Shown piece after piece: positions 1 to 4,428 of a stretch of 5,827 bases of DNA (the stretch's first letter is position 1; each line of letters starts with the position of its first letter). Under the pieces are notes generated by a model. That model did not search any database and had not been told where the DNA came from. It was given only the letters and a program-made list of their open reading frames with translations. The position numbers and the translations under genes are program-made. Origin of the DNA: Oscillospiraceae bacterium (GTDB taxonomy: Bacteria > Bacillota > Clostridia > Oscillospirales > Ruminococcaceae); assembly GCA_020024235.1 (NCBI GenBank), contig JAHHUA010000106.1, positions 1 to 5,827 on the forward strand, given 5' to 3'.

Positions 1-118
1 TGGAGGGTGGAGAACGAGCATTTGAACTAAGAAAGAATAAGTACCATATATGATCGTCTTCTTATGATAGATTCTAATAACACTATCCACTATAACTGCT
101 ACAAATATAACCATTGAG

Positions 119-140
119 TGAGTACATTTTGAGTACACTT
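119..140 (+). repeat. 11-bp tandem direct repeat TGAGTACAYTT
   Basis: Two head-to-tail copies, TGAGTACATTT then TGAGTACACTT, differ at one base and have a period of one helical turn. They sit about 100 bases from the putative attachment core. Tyrosine integrases of this type bind short direct repeats (arm sites) near the element ends with their N-terminal domain, so an arm-site role is a reasonable inference but is not shown by the sequence. No further copy was found near the right end. Confidence 0.4.
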
Positions 141-237
141 TTGATGAGACACAAAAACAAGCAGGAGAAAATAGCGAAAAACACCCTATTTTGTAGCTTA
201 TACGCTATATAAAATATACATATTTCAAAAACCTACC

Positions 238-251
238 TTGAGTGGGAATAA
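238..251 (+). other. Candidate att core matching the guaA 3' end
   Basis: TTGAGTGGGAATAA corresponds to the last codons of GMP synthase genes (Ile/Leu-Glu-Trp-Glu-stop, GAG TGG GAA TAA). The 3' end of guaA is a known integration hotspot for genomic islands, with GAGTGGGA (here 240-247) as the recurring core. Upstream codons do not continue as guaA, so this looks like a junction copy (attL, or the boundary between two tandemly inserted elements) rather than the native gene end. A partial copy, ACCATTGAGTG, lies at 110-120. The integrase gene is 1.06 kb to the right and faces away. Confidence 0.5.
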
Positions 252-384
252 GTAGCTAAAGTCTGTAAAGTGGCTTAAATACAGGATTTATAGGATATAT
301 AAAACCCTTATGATACTGCTGTGCTACTAAAAATTATTTTAACCGATAATTTAAACTAATTTCCAATATAATAAAAACAAGAGT

Positions 385-443
385 AACCCTCTCGTTTTAC
401 GCTAAGTTTTATGCTTAGTTTAAAACGGGAGGGGTATTTTTTT
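385..443. terminator. Bidirectional rho-independent terminator
   Basis: The outer stem pairs 387-399 (CCCTCTCGTTTTA) with 421-433 (TAAAACGGGAGGG): 13 pairs with one G-T wobble. An inner stem CTAAG/CTTAG (402-406/414-418) closes a 7-base loop. On the plus strand the stem is followed almost directly by TATTTTTTT. On the minus strand it is followed by TTGTTTTTATT a few bases later. It ends the repressor transcript, whose stop codon abuts it, and blocks read-through from the left flank into the control region. Confidence 0.88.
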
Positions 444-951
444 ATAACTTCTCTTTGCTGCCTGTAAGCTCATCTTTTGTAAGGTCAAGTAAGAATTTAT
501 CGGTAAGCAGTTGTGCTTTGTCTGTTTCATTTTTTGATTTGGCAAGGGTATTGGATAATTGTGCAGCCATAGCTTCCTCTGTGGCAATACGTTCAAGACA
601 GGCATTTACTTTTTCATTTTTAAAATGAATGGAAATGGAGTTCGGGTCAATAGCACCTCTGTTAATGGTATATGTAAAGCTTACACCTAATTTTTCTTTC
701 AGAAGATAAAATAAAGTCATAGCATCCCCTACTGTTTCGACTTTGATAGTTTCCAATTTTACATCTAATAATTCATTACCGCCTATCTCTAAAACAGAAG
801 CAATTTTTTGCAGTTGCTCATTTTTAGGAAATCTATCCCCTGCTTCATATTTACGAATAGATATTTCACTTATTCCCGAAAGCTCTGATAATTCTTTTTG
901 AGTTAGCTTGTTAGCTTTTCGGTAAAATTGTATTTTTTCACCTATTGTCAT
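442..951 (-). CDS. XRE-family transcriptional repressor
   Basis: A 169-residue cytoplasmic DNA-binding protein. Residues 1-57 form a classical Cro/C1-type helix-turn-helix (LTQKELSELSGISEISIRKY at 16-35, then EAGDRFP), as in phage and ICE repressors. The C-terminal two thirds is not a recognised domain; it is charged and helical towards the end, perhaps for dimerisation. I chose ATG at 951-949. A GTG three codons upstream (960-958) is open but lies inside the Shine-Dalgarno sequence AGAGGTGA, so it is unlikely to be the start. The gene is divergent from the excisionase-like gene, and an operator-like palindrome overlaps its own -10 box, which points to autorepression. Its likely job is to hold the element silent. 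The stop codon runs directly into a strong terminator. Confidence 0.88.
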   Translation of the reverse strand: MTIGEKIQFYRKANKLTQKELSELSGISEISIRKYEAGDRFPKNEQLQKIASVLEIGGNELLDVKLETIKVETVGDAMTLFYLLKEKLGVSFTYTINRGAIDPNSISIHFKNEKVNACLERIATEEAMAAQLSNTLAKSKNETDKAQLLTDKFLLDLTKDELTGSKEKL

Positions 952-956
952 TTTCT

Positions 957-964
957 TCACCTCT
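957..964 (-). promoter_or_regulatory. Repressor ribosome binding site
   Basis: On the minus strand AGAGGTGA lies five bases before the ATG at 951-949. The site contains the upstream in-frame GTG, so it decides the start in favour of the ATG. Confidence 0.75.
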
Positions 965-968
965 TATA

Positions 969-982
969 GATACGATTGTATC
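969..982. promoter_or_regulatory. Operator-like palindrome O1
   Basis: GATAC-GATT-GTATC, a perfect 5-4-5 inverted repeat. It overlaps the -10 box of the repressor promoter (975-980). It is the best of three related palindromes in the intergenic region and the probable autoregulatory site for the XRE repressor. Confidence 0.65.
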
Positions 983-1003
983 ATATTTTTCAGATAAAGT
1001 AAA
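975..1003 (-). promoter_or_regulatory. Repressor promoter
   Basis: On the minus strand: TTTACT (-35, 1003-998), 17 bases, then TACAAT (-10, 980-975) preceded by TG one base upstream, an extended -10. Transcription would start near 968, giving a leader of roughly 17 bases before the ATG. O1 covers the -10 box. Confidence 0.6.
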
Positions 1004-1035
1004 GATTAACAATAAAGATAAATATATAAAAAGTC

Positions 1036-1064
1036 TTGACAGATACTTTTGTATATGGTATACT
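1036..1064 (+). promoter_or_regulatory. Strong sigma-A promoter for the xis-int operon
   Basis: TTGACA (1036-1041), exactly 17 bases, TATACT (1059-1064): a perfect -35 and a 5/6 -10. Transcription would start near 1071. One operator-like palindrome (O2) lies in the spacer and another (O3) just past the start, so the promoter appears strong by default and held by repression. Confidence 0.85.
1042..1055. promoter_or_regulatory. Operator-like palindrome O2
   Basis: GATAC-TTTT-GTATA, 9 of 10 half-site positions matching O1. It lies entirely between the -35 and -10 boxes of the xis-int promoter, where a bound repressor would exclude RNA polymerase. Confidence 0.6.
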
Positions 1065-1074
1065 CCATTTATTA

Positions 1075-1088
1075 GATACATTTATATC
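1075..1088. promoter_or_regulatory. Operator-like palindrome O3
   Basis: GATAC-ATTT-ATATC, again 9 of 10 half-site positions. It lies just downstream of the predicted start site of the xis-int promoter and starts 33 bases (about three helical turns) after O2, a spacing that would let dimers sit on the same face of the DNA. Confidence 0.55.
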
Positions 1089-1123
1089 TTAAAATAAATA
1101 TATAAAACAAAGGAGAATAATTT

Positions 1124-1312
1124 ATGTCAGAAAAAATTTTACTCACAGCAACAGATATTGCAAACATTTTGGGAATGTCAAAACCTTATTGCTACAAGAT
1201 AATCTCAAAGCTAAACAAAGAACTTGAAGATAAAGGGTTTATGACAGTTCAGGGAAAAGTCAGCAAGGCATATTTTGAAGAAAAATTTTACGGAATAAAG
1301 GGGGAAAATTAA
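1124..1312 (+). CDS. Excisionase-like small HTH protein
   Basis: A 62-residue protein with a single helix-turn-helix near the N-terminus (TATDIANILGMSKPYCYKII, residues 8-27), followed by a helix and a short wing-like segment. Small proteins of this kind directly upstream of tyrosine integrases in Gram-positive mobile elements act as excisionases or recombination directionality factors, bending DNA at the element ends. The ribosome binding site AGGAG (1111-1115) is eight bases before the ATG. It is the first gene after the strong promoter, and its TAA shares two bases with the proposed integrase start codon ATT (TAATT), so the two are probably co-translated. The name rests on position and fold; a second regulator is the alternative. 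Confidence 0.7.
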   Translation: MSEKILLTATDIANILGMSKPYCYKIISKLNKELEDKGFMTVQGKVSKAYFEEKFYGIKGEN

Positions 1313-1314
1313 TT
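1297..1314 (+). promoter_or_regulatory. Integrase ribosome binding site with ATT at the start position
   Basis: AAAGGGGGAAAA is followed, seven bases after the G run, by ATT CCT GCA TAT AAA GAT GAA (I/M-P-A-Y-K-D-E). Integrases of this group, as I remember them, typically begin MPAYKDE, so ATT stands exactly where ATG is expected. No ATG, GTG or TTG exists in this frame between the stop at 1276-1278 and the ATG at 1396, and the latter would cut off the N-terminal DNA-binding domain. Confidence 0.6.
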
Positions 1315-1605
1315 CCTGCATATAAAGATGAACAATACAACACTTGGTTTACGGCTTTTTACTATACCGATTGGCAAGGAAAAAGAGTAAAGAAAATGAA
1401 AAGAGGATTCCCTACAAAAAAGGAAGCTCTCGAATGGGAAAGAACTTTTCTGCAACAAAAAACACAGGATATGGATATGACATTTTCTGCTTTTTATGAG
1501 CTTTACAAAAACGATATGAAATCAAGATTAAAGCTCAATACCTGGCTTACAAAAGAAAATATAATTGAAAATAAAATCCTGCCCTATTTTAAAGACAAAA
1601 AATGA
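1312..1605 (+). CDS. Tyrosine integrase, N-terminal part (arm-binding domain)
   Basis: This frame encodes the first 97 residues of the integrase. Residues 1-45 (PAYKDEQYNTWFTAFYYTDW and the KKMKRGFPTKKEA that follows) form the AP2-like three-stranded arm DNA-binding domain that contacts direct repeats near the element ends. The rest begins the SAM-like core-binding domain (FSAFYELYKNDMKSRLKLNT). The frame stops at TGA 1603-1605 straight after six A residues (1597-1602). One additional A would fuse it to the next frame as ILPYFKDKK-MNEIKPTDII, which reads as natural integrase sequence. The start is taken as ATT 1312-1314 on ribosome-binding-site and family grounds; the conventional alternative is ATG 1396. 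The gene looks freshly broken or subject to recoding. Confidence 0.75.
   Translation: MPAYKDEQYNTWFTAFYYTDWQGKRVKKMKRGFPTKKEALEWERTFLQQKTQDMDMTFSAFYELYKNDMKSRLKLNTWLTKENIIENKILPYFKDKK
1597..1605 (+). other. A6 run and ATGA overlap splitting the integrase
   Basis: The first frame reads GAC AAA AAA TGA; the second starts ATG AAT GAA at 1602, so stop and start overlap as ATGA. A lysyl-tRNA on the last AAA can slip back one base to another perfect AAA, with a stop codon waiting next, and would then read ATG in the second frame. Possible readings are a one-base deletion in a homopolymer, a sequencing error, -1 recoding, or stop-start reinitiation. I see no obvious ribosome binding site for an independent second start. 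Confidence 0.7.
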
Positions 1606-2420
1606 ATGAAATTAAGCCTACCGATATAATCGCTTGGCAAAATGAGATGATAAATATGCGTGATAAAAAAGGCAAAGGTTTAAGTAATACCTACAAAAAG
1701 ACCTTGCACAATCAGATTTCTGCCATTTTTAACCATGCTGTAAAATATTATGAGCTATCTTCCAATCCTGCTGCCAAAGTCGGAAATTTCGGCAGTGAAA
1801 AAACAAAAGGAATAGTCTTTTGGACACAGGAAGAATTTGAAACATTTATTGATACAATGAGAGATAAACCCATGTATTATTATATTTTTTCGGTTATGTA
1901 CTGGACAGGAGTCAGAACAGGTGAGCTACTGGCTCTTACTCCTGCTGACTTTGATTTTGATAAAGGCACACTTACAATAAATAAGTCCTATCAAAGATTA
2001 CAAGGTAAAGATGTTATAACAGAACCTAAAACTCCAAAAAGCAATCGCATAATTAAAATAACCGATACATTATGCGAGGAAATGAAAGAATATATCTCAC
2101 ATCAGTATAAACTAAAACCCCAAGACAGGCTCTTCCCTGTTACAAAAAGTAATCTTACCAATGCAATGAAAACAGGATGTGAAAAAAGCGGTGTAAAACG
2201 CATAACCTTACATTCTATCAGACATTCTCACATTTCATTGCTTATTAATTTAGGATTCAGTGCTGTGGCGATAGCCGATAGAGTAGGACACGAAAGCATA
2301 GACATAACTTACAGATACGCACATTTATTTCCGTCAAAACAAATAGAAATGGTAGACAGACTGGAGGAATTACAAAATGTCAGCCAAGAATTTAGACAAG
2401 AAAAATCGCTTCAGAAGTAA
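1602..2420 (+). CDS. Tyrosine integrase, core-binding and catalytic part
   Basis: 272 residues in this frame, about 369 if joined to the preceding frame, a normal length for Tn916-like integrases. Residues 1-60 complete the SAM-like core-binding domain; about 75-255 form the catalytic domain. All catalytic residues are visible: Arg105 (WTGVRTGELLAL), beta-hairpin Lys143 (EPKTPKSNR), His204 and Arg207 (LHSIRHSH), His230 (VGHES) and nucleophile Tyr239 (TYRYAHLF). The enzyme cuts and rejoins DNA to integrate and excise the element, probably at the guaA end. The catalytic half is intact, so the break upstream is probably recent or tolerated. Its last 44 bases overlap the next gene, which suggests one transcript. 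Confidence 0.88.
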   Translation: MNEIKPTDIIAWQNEMINMRDKKGKGLSNTYKKTLHNQISAIFNHAVKYYELSSNPAAKVGNFGSEKTKGIVFWTQEEFETFIDTMRDKPMYYYIFSVMYWTGVRTGELLALTPADFDFDKGTLTINKSYQRLQGKDVITEPKTPKSNRIIKITDTLCEEMKEYISHQYKLKPQDRLFPVTKSNLTNAMKTGCEKSGVKRITLHSIRHSHISLLINLGFSAVAIADRVGHESIDITYRYAHLFPSKQIEMVDRLEELQNVSQEFRQEKSLQK

Positions 2421-2700
2421 AACAGTGGCGTTTAGGGTATCTCCCGAGGAATGGGAACAGTTTGAAATTGCAGTCAAACTAAGTGGACTTAGAAAGCAGG
2501 ATTATCTGATAAACCGCATATTCGAGCGAGATATTGTGGTACAGGGAAATCCCAGAGTTTACAAAGCACTTCGTAATCAGTTAGATGCTGTTTTATCTGA
2601 ACTGAAAAGAATTGAAACAGGCGAAACCATCAATGATGAATTGCTTGAAACAATAAATCTTATTACAGTTACCTTGCAAGGATTAAAAAATGAAGGGTAA
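2377..2700 (+). CDS. MobC-like ribbon-helix-helix mobilization protein
   Basis: A 107-residue protein. Basic residues 8-16 lead into a ribbon-helix-helix fold: strand SKTVAFRVS (14-22), helix PEEWEQFEIAVKLSG (23-37), helix LRKQDYLINRIFE (38-50). A helical C-terminal part (59-104) probably mediates oligomerisation. Accessory relaxosome proteins (MobC and relatives) of IMEs share this design; they bind oriT and help the relaxase open it. The start ATG is served by GGAGG (2363-2367), nine bases upstream and inside the integrase gene. The non-coding region that follows carries two long hairpins, a fitting oriT target. A plain regulator with the same fold is the alternative; I did not recognise a specific gene name. 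Confidence 0.68.
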   Translation: MSAKNLDKKNRFRSKTVAFRVSPEEWEQFEIAVKLSGLRKQDYLINRIFERDIVVQGNPRVYKALRNQLDAVLSELKRIETGETINDELLETINLITVTLQGLKNEG

Positions 2701-2704
2701 AGAA

Positions 2705-2756
2705 AAAGTCCTTATCAAATCTAAAATTGCCGTTTTAGATATAAGATAAGAACTTT
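2705..2756. repeat. Long imperfect hairpin just after the MobC-like gene
   Basis: Arms pair as AAAGT/ACTTT (2705-2709/2752-2756), CTTATC/GATAAG (2711-2716/2745-2750) and ATCTAAAA/TTTTAGAT (2719-2726/2733-2740), around the loop TTGCCG: 19 pairs with small interruptions. It begins four bases after the stop codon. No T-run follows, so it is not a standard terminator. It may be part of an oriT or origin, or stabilise the upstream mRNA. Confidence 0.6.
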
Positions 2757-2772
2757 AACTTTAAAATACCGA

Positions 2773-2830
2773 TTCAGTGAAACTGTGGTACTTCTAATCT
2801 CAATATAAAGTATACACAGTTTTCACTGAA
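2773..2830. repeat. Long inverted repeat, candidate oriT
   Basis: TTCAGTGAAACTGTG (2773-2787) pairs with CACAGTTTTCACTGAA (2815-2830) with one bulged base, and inner bases GTACTT / AAGTAT continue the stem. The right arm is preceded by AATATAAAGTATA (2802-2814), which, as I remember it, also occurs at the pMV158 oriT recognised by the founding MobV relaxase. It lies between the MobC-like gene and the ATPase gene. An oriT role is inference; an operator or replication origin is possible. Confidence 0.5.
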
Positions 2831-2858
2831 AATTCAAGAGAATTTGAAAGGAAAACTT

Positions 2859-3821
2859 ATGGAAAAATTAAATATTATCAATATGGAAGATGTAGAAGTA
2901 AAAGAAATTGAGTGGTTGTGGTATCCGTACATACCTTACGGAAAAATCACAATTATTCAGGGAGACCCGGGTGAAGGTAAAACAACAGCTATTTTGAGAA
3001 TAGCTGCAATACTTTCTAAAGGAGAAAAATTGCCCTGTGATGAAAGAGAAAATGCACCGATAAATATAATTTATCAAACAGCGGAAGATGGGTTAAATGA
3101 TACAGTAAAACCTCGTTTAATTGAAGCAGATGCAGATTGCTCACGAATAAAAGTTATTGATGAAAGCACAAAAAATCTTACTATGCTTGATAAAAGAATA
3201 GAACAGGCAATAGCTGAAACGGGTGCAAGGCTTATCATTTTAGACCCGATTCAAGCATATATCGGTGCAGAAATAAATATGAACTCAGCCAATGAAACAA
3301 GAGCAGTAATGTCAAATTTATGTGCACTGGCGGAGAAATATTCCTGTGCTATTGTTTTAATCGGACATATGAATAAAGGTAGCGGAAACAAATCCACATA
3401 CAGAGGTTTAGGCTCTATTGATTTTCAAGCTGTGGCAAGAAGTGTTTTGGTAGTCGGCAGAATAAAAGATAATCCTCAAATCAGAGTAATTGCACAAAGT
3501 AAATCTTCCCTCGCCCCTGAGGGAGATTCAATAGCATTTGAACTTAATAAAGAAACAGGTTTTAAGTGGCTTGGGAAGTATAATATTTCCGTTGATGAAT
3601 TGCTAAATGGCAATCAAAAAGAAAATAAATCTGAAATTGCCGAAATAAAATTGCGTGAGCTGTTGGCAAACGGAAAACTTCCTCAAAATGAAATTATGGA
3701 AATTATGAAAGAAGAAAATATTTCTAAAAGAACCATTGATGAAGTTAAGAAAAAGATTGGAATTAAATCTTTAAAAATATCTGACAAATGGTATTGGGAA
3801 CTACCGCAATCAGAAGACTAG
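2859..3821 (+). CDS. RepA-like AAA ATPase (RecA fold) with C-terminal winged helix
   Basis: A 320-residue P-loop ATPase related to plasmid RepA hexameric helicases (AAA_25 type). Walker A GDPGEGKTT is at 35-43 (Lys41) and Walker B LIILDP at 125-130. The polar sensor stretch LIGHMNKG is at 167-174, and conserved arginines follow in YRGLGSIDF (181-189) and ARSVLVVG (193-200). Residues 255-316 form a winged-helix-like tail (EIMKEENISKRTIDEVKKKI at 281-300, ending DKWYWEL). I chose ATG 2859 because AGGA (2849-2852) lies six bases upstream; an in-frame TTG at 2844 has no such site. An iteron-like cluster follows directly, so the likely role is unwinding or loading at an element origin. No primase gene is visible. 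Replication is inferred; a maintenance ATPase is the alternative. Confidence 0.78.
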   Translation: MEKLNIINMEDVEVKEIEWLWYPYIPYGKITIIQGDPGEGKTTAILRIAAILSKGEKLPCDERENAPINIIYQTAEDGLNDTVKPRLIEADADCSRIKVIDESTKNLTMLDKRIEQAIAETGARLIILDPIQAYIGAEINMNSANETRAVMSNLCALAEKYSCAIVLIGHMNKGSGNKSTYRGLGSIDFQAVARSVLVVGRIKDNPQIRVIAQSKSSLAPEGDSIAFELNKETGFKWLGKYNISVDELLNGNQKENKSEIAEIKLRELLANGKLPQNEIMEIMKEENISKRTIDEVKKKIGIKSLKISDKWYWELPQSED

Positions 3822-3822
3822 A

Positions 3823-3930
3823 GCAACATTGCAACATTGTATTTATACAAAAGTCTGCATTCTTGCAAAGTTCCTTTTCAAAATCAACATTGCAAGTTTG
3901 CAAGAGTTCACATATTTACAATGTTGCAAT
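3823..3930. repeat. Iteron-like cluster, candidate replication origin
   Basis: Fills the gap after the ATPase gene. A perfect 14-bp inverted pair, ATTGCAACATTGTA (3828-3841) and TACAATGTTGCAAT (3917-3930), brackets the region. The left end also holds a tandem GCAACATT repeat (3823-3830, 3831-3838). The hexamer TTGCAA occurs five times (3829, 3863, 3890, 3898, 3924). Such repeats beside a RepA-like ATPase resemble iterons bound by a replication initiator. The winged helix of the ATPase or an unrecognised protein could bind them. Alternatives are an oriT or an operator for the next gene. Confidence 0.55.
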
Positions 3931-3953
3931 CTTCAAAATGAAAGGATTTTACA

Positions 3954-4187
3954 ATGAAAAACATTCAAATATCAGAAGAATTATTTTTAAATCTTCTTCT
4001 CTACCACTTAGATGGAGAAACCGAGCTTCAGGATGAAATCGTAAAAGATTTAAAAGAAAAACTGGATAGTGTAATCAATCGTTTGATTTACACCAAATAC
4101 AAAACGGCAAACAGTGAAGCAGAACGAGAAAAAGCCCGTCAGGAATACCTTGACCGTAAAGGCTATCACGAAGATTTCAGATGGTAG
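3954..4187 (+). CDS. Small conserved IME protein of unknown function
   Basis: A 77-residue, highly charged and helical protein without signal peptide or membrane segment. The pattern ISEELFLNLLLYHL near the start and YKTANSEAEREKARQEYLDR towards the C-terminus, ending in FRW, is familiar from small Clostridia mobile-element proteins that databases often label 'complexin-2', a name with no functional support. AAAGGA (3941-3946) lies seven bases before the ATG, so translation is well supported. It sits between the ATPase and relaxase genes, with the iteron-like cluster upstream and the structured leader downstream. A role in mobilization or replication is suggested only by position. Confidence 0.75.
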   Translation: MKNIQISEELFLNLLLYHLDGETELQDEIVKDLKEKLDSVINRLIYTKYKTANSEAEREKARQEYLDRKGYHEDFRW

Positions 4188-4212
4188 AATTACTTCTTTC
4201 TATCGACATAAA

Positions 4213-4235
4213 ACAGGAGAGTGCCACTCTCCTGT
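4213..4235. repeat. Perfect 10-bp hairpin
   Basis: ACAGGAGAGT - GCC - ACTCTCCTGT. It starts 25 bases after the stop of the small gene. No T-run follows, so a terminator is unlikely. It could act in RNA (processing, stability) or in DNA as part of an oriT in front of the relaxase gene. Confidence 0.65.
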
Positions 4236-4258
4236 AACTGCTGATAAGGAAGAAATCA

Positions 4259-4324
4259 ATGTTATGCGTACCTACTCCCCTGTTGCCCCTCGGAGAGCCT
4301 TCGGAGAACGCAATGAACTTTTGA
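4259..4324 (+). CDS. Possible 21-codon leader peptide upstream of the relaxase
   Basis: ATG TTA TGC GTA CCT ... AAC TTT TGA, with AAGGA (4246-4250) eight bases before the ATG, an ideal spacing. The stop codon falls inside the left arm of the large hairpin 4309-4353, a typical placement for a leader peptide whose translation controls folding. The codons are rich in Pro and Leu (MLCVPTPLLPLGE at the start). An overlapping frame from ATG 4264 to TAA 4392 (43 codons including the stop; MRTYSPVAPRRAFGERNELL at its start) competes; its spacing from the same ribosome binding site is less good. Neither peptide resembles a known domain. Confidence 0.35.
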   Translation: MLCVPTPLLPLGEPSENAMNF

Positions 4325-4373
4325 TAGACTTGTCTGTCGAAAGTGCTATTGCGTTTACTTTTGACAAAAGTAA
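4309..4373 (+). promoter_or_regulatory. Switchable hairpin pair before mobV
   Basis: First hairpin: CGCAAT/ATTGCG (4309-4314/4348-4353) outside and a 13-pair arm ACTTTTGATAGAC/GTCTGTCGAAAGT (4317-4329/4332-4344, two wobbles) inside. Second hairpin: TTACTTTTG - A - CAAAAGTAA (4355-4363/4365-4373), perfect. ACTTTTG occurs in both left arms (4317 and 4357), so the right arm of the first hairpin can instead pair with the left arm of the second, the 1:2, 2:3, 3:4 layout of an attenuator. No T-run follows, so control, if any, would be of translation or of DNA strand folding. Confidence 0.5.
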
Positions 4374-4399
4374 CAAAAGAAGTGAGTTTTAAAATTACA

Positions 4400-4428
4400 A
4401 TGAAACTCAAGTTGAGGTGATATTTATA
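4400..4428 (+). promoter_or_regulatory. Relaxase start region: seven-codon minigene, GTG or ATA start
   Basis: A minigene ATG AAA CTC AAG TTG AGG TGA (4400-4420) overlaps an in-frame GTG (4417-4419) as GTGA. The sequence GAGGTGAT (4415-4422) is itself a good ribosome binding site pointing at ATA 4426-4428, the codon before KRTIS, where related MobV proteins normally have ATG. So the relaxase starts either by coupling from the minigene at GTG or at a non-standard ATA. A small palindrome CTCAA-G-TTGAG (4406-4416) can hide part of the binding site. Confidence 0.5.

Larger units (their letters stand above)
1..384. other. Non-coding left flank / element end
   Basis: No convincing gene is visible here. 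All frames are broken by frequent stops, and the few open codons at the very start (ending at 28-30 or 49-51 depending on frame) are too short to assign. The stretch holds a partial and a full copy of a guaA-end-like sequence (110-120 and 238-251), an 11-bp direct repeat (119-140), and a modest hairpin with arms AAAATAG (168-174) and CTATTTT (186-192). The sequence just before the full guaA-like copy is not guaA coding sequence: that frame hits a stop at 210-212. So the stretch is more likely the end of another element or a scarred attachment region than an intact host gene. Confidence 0.6.

Noticed and set aside
1..35. Possible antisense tRNA 3' end (ATTTGAA resembles an inverted T-loop)
   Set aside because: The flanking bases cannot form a T-stem or acceptor stem (only one pair fits), so it is not a tRNA or a clear remnant.
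420..605. Minus-strand open frame overlapping the repressor
   Set aside because: It is out of frame with the well-supported HTH gene, has no ribosome binding site and crosses the terminator.
3823..3930. CRISPR array
   Set aside because: Repeats are only 6-14 bases, irregularly spaced and partly inverted; there are no uniform spacers and no cas genes.
3788..4036. Plus-strand frame across the repeat cluster
   Set aside because: It overlaps the ATPase end, the repeats and the well-supported small gene, with low-complexity, unconvincing protein sequence.
4361..4395. TTGACA promoter for mobV
   Set aside because: TTGACA lies at the centre of a palindrome and the nearest -10-like TAAAAT is 23 bases away, too far for a sigma-A promoter.
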